DNA of 64,000 bases from Eutypa lata. Lineage: Eukaryota; Ascomycota; Sordariomycetes; Xylariales; Diatrypaceae. Shown here one piece after another: positions 59,141-64,000 of this stretch. Every line of letters begins with the position of its first letter. The first letter of the stretch is position 1. A program made the translations under genes and the position numbers. The DNA is taken from NCBI GenBank assembly GCA_022661535.1, contig JAKULF010000003.1, positions 3,782,001-3,846,000 on the forward strand. Reading direction: 5' to 3'. Under the pieces are notes generated by a model. That model saw only the letters and a program-made list of their open reading frames with translations, did no database searches and was not told where the DNA came from.

Positions 59141-59632
59141 TTCGAACTTGATGGAAAGGATACTCGAGGAAATTTTGTTACTGAATTGATTCTGGTCTTT
59201 GCAGCGGGAAGTTGAACTTTTGGACTCTGCCCCGAGAGAGCGAAGGAATGGTGCCAAGAAGTGCTGCGCCAGGCTGCCAGGGGTTGTCGAGAGAAGACAA
59301 CAGAAGAGGCTTAGCTCAGCTCCATCTCTACAATCGTCGTATGGCCTTCTAAGTGTTGGCATGTTGGTTGTCTTTGCAGATATCCTACAGCTAACAGGAC
59401 TTGGCTCCATTCCCCATGTGACACTGACAGTAATACATACACTACCGTTATGGACGTATATTAGAACTAGTTTCCTATTACAATCTTAATGATAGCTTCC
59501 ACCTCCTTAACTGATAAGATGTTTACTTATGCAACAAATGAGAAATTGATATATAACACAACCTAAAGGGAAAGCACCGGTTTTGTAATATAGGAGAGGA
59601 ACCCCCGGGTAAACTTGAGCAAATAGCCATGT

Positions 59633-61180
59633 CTAATCCTTAAGAACTAAAGTTTCCAACAACTGTGCAGCAACGAAAAGGTAACGCGGTTCTCGTGAAA
59701 CCATGCGCAAGAGTGTGAACTCCCTATCACGGACAGTATGAGGGGGTACCCGTATGTAGTCCTGCAGGTTCTCACTGCTCATCGTTGTTGGGCCACAGCA
59801 ATCTCGAGCTTCAGCCGAAACTAAACCAGCTGGCAAAATCGACATGCGGACTTCACTCATATCGCGCCGATCTCGGTCCAGGTCTGCGAGGGGTATAGAA
59901 GAGCCAATAGTACCGAGAGGGAAGTCAAAGTCTGTAGATCCATCCAGTTAGTAGAGGTTTCTCTCGACAACACCCAAGTTTAAGCTTTGACGGACTTCTC
60001 TGTATGGTCTGTTTCACACATAAGCGATCGAGCTTTTTCGCGTTCTCATATTCATCAATGACATAAAAGAGACCGGCTTGGTAAGCCCCTAGAGGGCTCG
60101 AACGATCTTCGATGGTTTCCACAATTCCTCCAAAGATGATCGCTTCCCACGCTCGTCCAGACTCGCCCATCTCGATTCCTTCCGGCGTAGTTATATTATA
60201 TAAGGATGGTATGAAGCTGACTTTAGTTGGCGTTTCGGGCCTATTGTACCCCGTGAGAAATCCAACAAAAAAATGGATCAGCTCATGGGCCACTGTAACC
60301 GCCATAAGGAATATGAAGTCCTCAAAAGCGGAAACATGTGCCTCATGAGGCTGCTCGTTTTGTACAGATTTTTCCCCAGCCCTCACAAGGTTATAGATGA
60401 TCTGAAGGGGGAGGGGTAATTAGTACGTTGTCGACAAGAGATCCATTTCTTTGATAGTGAGGGTGGGGATTCATTTATTTAACATTAGAAGAATAAAAGA
60501 GTGTGTAGTAGAGAATCGTACTAGCTTATTAAGTTGCATAACGCCAGAAGCCTTGGGATCCCATTGTCGCATCTTTACACCACCTTGAGCCCAGTTGGTT
60601 CTGAAAGTTTGGCCCTCACCCCCAATGCGGCTGGTAAGGATAATGCCCGGAAAACTAACCCGAAGTCTTGCGAGGAATAACTCTACCCACCACATCATGT
60701 TTTCAGCCTTATCTTCGTAAATATGTTCGAAGTTCTTTCGATTTGATATAACATTTATTCCAACTTTGGCTATCCCCCTTTTCCCCTGTTCAGTCTCCAG
60801 TATATTTAATCCAAGGTCAATGACAATTACAACAGCTCGAAAAACGACAGAATCCTTGTCTAGCACTTTCTTATCTGGCGGAAATGCATCCATCCTATCG
60901 GACTCCTCAAAGATACGAAGTCCGCCAACGAAGGTAGGTGGCTGGGTAACTGGCATATCGCTCTCTGATATAGGTTCGGGCGGATCTAGGTCTATACCTG
61001 ACGGTCCTGCACCCTGCAACGGGCTGGTTCTCTCACTGGCATTGCGACTAAAAGATGAGAGTCAGTGGGTTGACTGGCTGGGGGTGAACTTTTGGGGCGA
61101 AAACTAAGGATGCAAGAAAGGTTGACTATCAAATAAACCTAATTAACACCAGCAGTTATTTTAACTTACAAATGAGACAT
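59633..61180 (-). CDS. Unknown protein with HELIH zincin-like motif
   Basis: Four minus-strand exons, 61180-61170, 61047-60522, 60401-60020 and 59931-59633, give 405 residues in phase. The first exon is only 11 nt (Met-Ser-His plus two bases), spliced with a GTAAGT donor to an exon beginning RNASERTSP. The first half has no motif I know. In the third exon FLMAVTVAHELIHFFVGF holds HExxH at residues 218-222, with GESGRAWE (Glu259, Glu265) some 40 residues later, the layout of HExxH...E zincin-type metalloproteases. The segment before HELIH is hydrophobic, and there is no signal peptide. It belongs to no family I can name; fungal proteins with the AHELIH-FVGFLTG string exist to my recollection but without function. 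The third intron has a perfect CTACTAAC branch site. Confidence 0.68.
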
Positions 61181-61946
61181 TATCGCCCTTTTATAGGATA
61201 TGTATATGTCAATGTGTAGACGTGTGAATGTCAAAGGTTTCTATCATAAGTGGGAAAAGAAGATACAGCGTTGATTCAGGTCCATAGACGATAATTCAAG
61301 ATCCTCAGAAAACCTAAAGCCAGTTTAGAGGAAGGTATCTTCAGTATATATAGTACCGTCGGCAAGAAATAGTCTCCCAGGCCATTACTGCAACCTATTA
61401 TAATCTCATACTACTTCCTCCAGTTATTACACCATGTCATTTCAAGGTGTAACGTGGGTTACCTCTATAATTCGTCCTGTTCCCTATTTAATACGTTGGT
61501 GAACCTTTACAGTGTTTGCTCATCTGTAGTTGTGATTTTGTGACCACTCGGGCTTCCTAAAATAACGGGTGTCACTTATACAGTCACGTTTAACCAATGA
61601 CGAAAATAACACTTGTACGGTTTTCATGTGTCATCCCCTAGCAGACATACTGTTTGTCTATCTTGAATTACACAACCATTACACTATGTTGTGGTTGAAA
61701 ATAGTATCAGACTAAGTAGGAGAGAAGAATGTCGGGGCCTTCTAAACTTATGACTAAGCTGTGGTCATATCGCACACGCCCCACTATATATATGCTGTCA
61801 TGTGCTACCTGCATACCTCCTTGGATCAACCCCATTCTTAGCAGCATGCCCTTGCGCCTCTCAACTCTTCTTGATATATTAACACCTTTGGACAATAGTC
61901 ATACTCTTTCAAACCCCTTTTCGTATCTCTTTATTTATCTACCAAA
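61181..61946. other. Divergent promoter region
   Basis: About 770 bp between the HELIH gene (-) and the next gene (+). AT-rich, with no gene supported. Confidence 0.55.
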
Positions 61947-63024
61947 ATGTCTACCTCTACCTCTACTCGCGTCTCCATAGAAGACATCGATCCTGAGCAT
62001 CGCAGTGCGTTCAGCAAAGCCGTGCAACGAGTTCTCTCAACGGCGCTTGCCTTAGAAACATACGCTCAGGTTATCGATGGAGTCCCGCTTTGCGACGTCG
62101 CTTGGGATAGATATCAGCATCGGCTTCATGAAACCCATCCTATCAATTACCATGAAGAGCTTTGTCCTGGCGCACTAGAGGCAGCCAAATCTATGAGGGA
62201 TGAACTAGATCTCGGGTCTCTCTCTTTCGAGGCAAAGGTAAGCATATCATTCTGGTCATCATTTTACTAGAACACGTTATTAAGTAACTATTATTACACA
62301 GTTATTACAATCGTACCAATCGTCTAAACCTCTGTCACGAGGCTTTCAGCTGCGGCTCTTAGAACTTGTCGCAGTAACTCTGCACCAAACCGCCGTCAAT
62401 TTGTTCCAGAAAGGCACATGTCTCCATGATCAGCACAACCCCACCGGAAGCAATTTGAGTAGCGAGAACATTACCAACTGGCAGCGCCCCTACTCCCGGT
62501 GGTTTGCCACTCACCCATTGCCGACCTTATTCATACACCCGGGGTTTACTGCCCGAGAACAGTACCCGAACGGTGTAGCTGACATGGTTGGGTATTGGGC
62601 TGAAGACCGGATCCTAGGAGGTGTGACGCTCTTTGATCGCAGTAATGACTGGGAGAATGGAGACGATGAGCCGAACGTCTATTTTCAGTCCTCTCGCCCT
62701 AAACGCACGTATATGGTATACCAACTGACTGACGGGCAACAAAAGGAGCTGTTAGACTATTTGCTTTGCCTTTCCGCCGATTCCCAGTCCAAAGATGGAA
62801 AATCCCCGCCTTGCCCCTTGCCTCTGTCAGGTTCCCGTGAACACAAAATCCAAATCCATCCAGAGTTCGCCGTTTCCGCACACAGGATCTATCGAGACAT
62901 ATGGGAGCGGCCAGCGCCCAGGCCATTTAGACGTCGTCGCCAGCGTGATGTCGTTGACCCCTATGAGAACCCTGGAGCAGCAGATGAAGAGTTAAAAAGG
63001 CTTAAGGAGATTGCCCCGTTTTAG
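61947..63024 (+). CDS. Unknown conserved-type fungal protein
   Basis: Two exons, 61947-62237 and 62302-63024 (64-bp intron, GTAAGC to ACACAG), give 337 residues. It starts with a Thr/Ser-rich segment and then a helical region (AFSKAVQRVLSTALALETYA). The second half is rich in Trp, Tyr and Pro: WQRPYSRWFATHPLPTLF, VADMVGYWAEDRILGGV, LFDRSNDWENGDDEPNVYF, then TYMVYQLTDGQQKELLDYLL. The C-terminus is basic (RRRRQRD). No signal peptide or membrane span. I do not recognise a named domain. The order and spacing look like a globular protein and the coding frame is well supported by the intron and by its length. Confidence 0.72.
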
Positions 63025-64000
63025 CTTATTCAAATTAGGAATTTACGTGGAGATTCACTTTGAAAAGATAAAGCTTGATTGATATTCAGACGATATGAAA
63101 CTTCAGTCATGCGCTTTCACGTGTCAGCAATAAGTATCTTCAGTCATGACCTACCATGAGAGTATCATGATTGAATATTCCGACAAATGTCGACCGATTT
63201 CCTTTTCCACTATTTGTCAGAGTTATCACAGAAGCTAAGATGGAATTAACGAGTCTCATCTACAGCATTGATCAGGAAAATGTTTTAAATTGAAGATCGG
63301 GCATGATAATGGACTCATCTTTTTACAGTAACGGCCTCTTTCTGTATTATAATCATGAGTAATACTCTTTGTTACTTCCAATAAACCGGTTGATATGAGA
63401 CTCGGTAAAGATGCTTGGAGCATGCGGCAAGAGACGTCGTCCGTATGAGCTTCCGACAAAACATTCAGAGATACGAAATGCCTTGGGTCGTTCTTTTCAG
63501 GAAGCTACCAATAGATACGTTCTTAAGTATATCCAGCGGGAAGCATGAGGTTCTCTTCATATATAAAAAGTACCAATAGACGTATTTTCCTACTTTTCTA
63601 GGTGGGTCCTGCATCTAACATTACCTACCTACTTAGGCACTATCACATATCATGATATCTGAGGATTCCCATAGACTCGCAACTGTGGAGATACCTACGG
63701 AATTATCTCTTTAAGATATCAGTACGTCGTCACCTGAAACTGAATCGTAAATGGAAAGGCAACATGAAAATAATCCACAACTGATGCCATGCTTTTCAAT
63801 TATATGTGACCAAATATGTATAGTAATGCGTCTTAGTAATTATGACATGTGCCCCTTTCTAGCTAGAATTAGGCGCCGCAGAATGTTGAGCTCATTTATG
63901 ATTGGTTCATTAACCACTTTGCAGCGCCTCCCGCAGGTACCGTTTCATCAGCTACGCCCCTGGATTGAAACAAAGGATTTCAGCTTCCTAATTTTCTCAA
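63025..64000. other. Intergenic region, right edge
   Basis: About 1 kb of AT-rich DNA, with no gene supported. A CTACCTACTTAGG string occurs near 63624-63636. Confidence 0.55.

Overview
The window reads as nuclear DNA of a filamentous ascomycete, most likely a Sordariomycete. The genes carry short GT-AG introns (about 48-230 bp, mostly 48-70). They include Zn(II)2Cys6 and bZIP transcription factors, a HET-domain protein, microsomal P450s, a Baeyer-Villiger monooxygenase, a fungal metacaspase and several families typical of Pezizomycotina. Intergenic DNA is AT-rich, full of microsatellites and of a recurring AvrII-like palindrome (CCTAGG inside TACCTAGGTA-like strings). I found no rRNA, tRNA, CRISPR array or intact transposon.

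Layout. 0-17 kb: long gene-poor spacers with three regulators or conserved genes: a bZIP factor (3.5-4.6 kb), a low-complexity protein rich in RRxS sites (12.2-13.0 kb) and a Zn2Cys6 factor with polyHis/polyGln tracts (14.4-17.3 kb). 18-26 kb: a compact metabolic group of BVMO (-), putative cyclase/metal hydrolase (+) and a six-exon Zn2Cys6 regulator (-). This could be a small catabolic or secondary-metabolism cluster with its own regulator. 26.6-35.4 kb: scattered accessory genes, namely an F-box-like protein, a secreted NodB polysaccharide deacetylase, an SRR1-like protein and a small Cys-containing unknown. 35.9-39.7 kb: two divergent housekeeping-type genes, a WW-domain Gly-rich protein and a metacaspase. 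39.7-43.5 kb: a gene-free stretch holding a 114-bp higher-order minisatellite. 43.5-50.2 kb: a locus of self/non-self type, with a decayed HET gene, a secreted ThuA-like protein and an intact 945-aa HET protein. 50.5-57.7 kb: one P450 that looks broken, an F-box/ankyrin protein and one intact P450 of pisatin-demethylase type. 58-63 kb: a multi-pass membrane protein, a 405-aa unknown with an HELIH zincin-like motif, and a 337-aa unknown.

Gene models were built by hand. Splice sites were chosen so that reading phase is kept across every junction and the protein matches the family pattern I know. All coordinates given for exons come from direct reading of the sequence, and family assignments come from motif recognition without any database search. 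The points most worth checking are the HET pseudogene, the GC-AG intron of the ThuA gene, two lesions in the first P450, the dual-strand-open minisatellite and the unrecognised HExxH protein.
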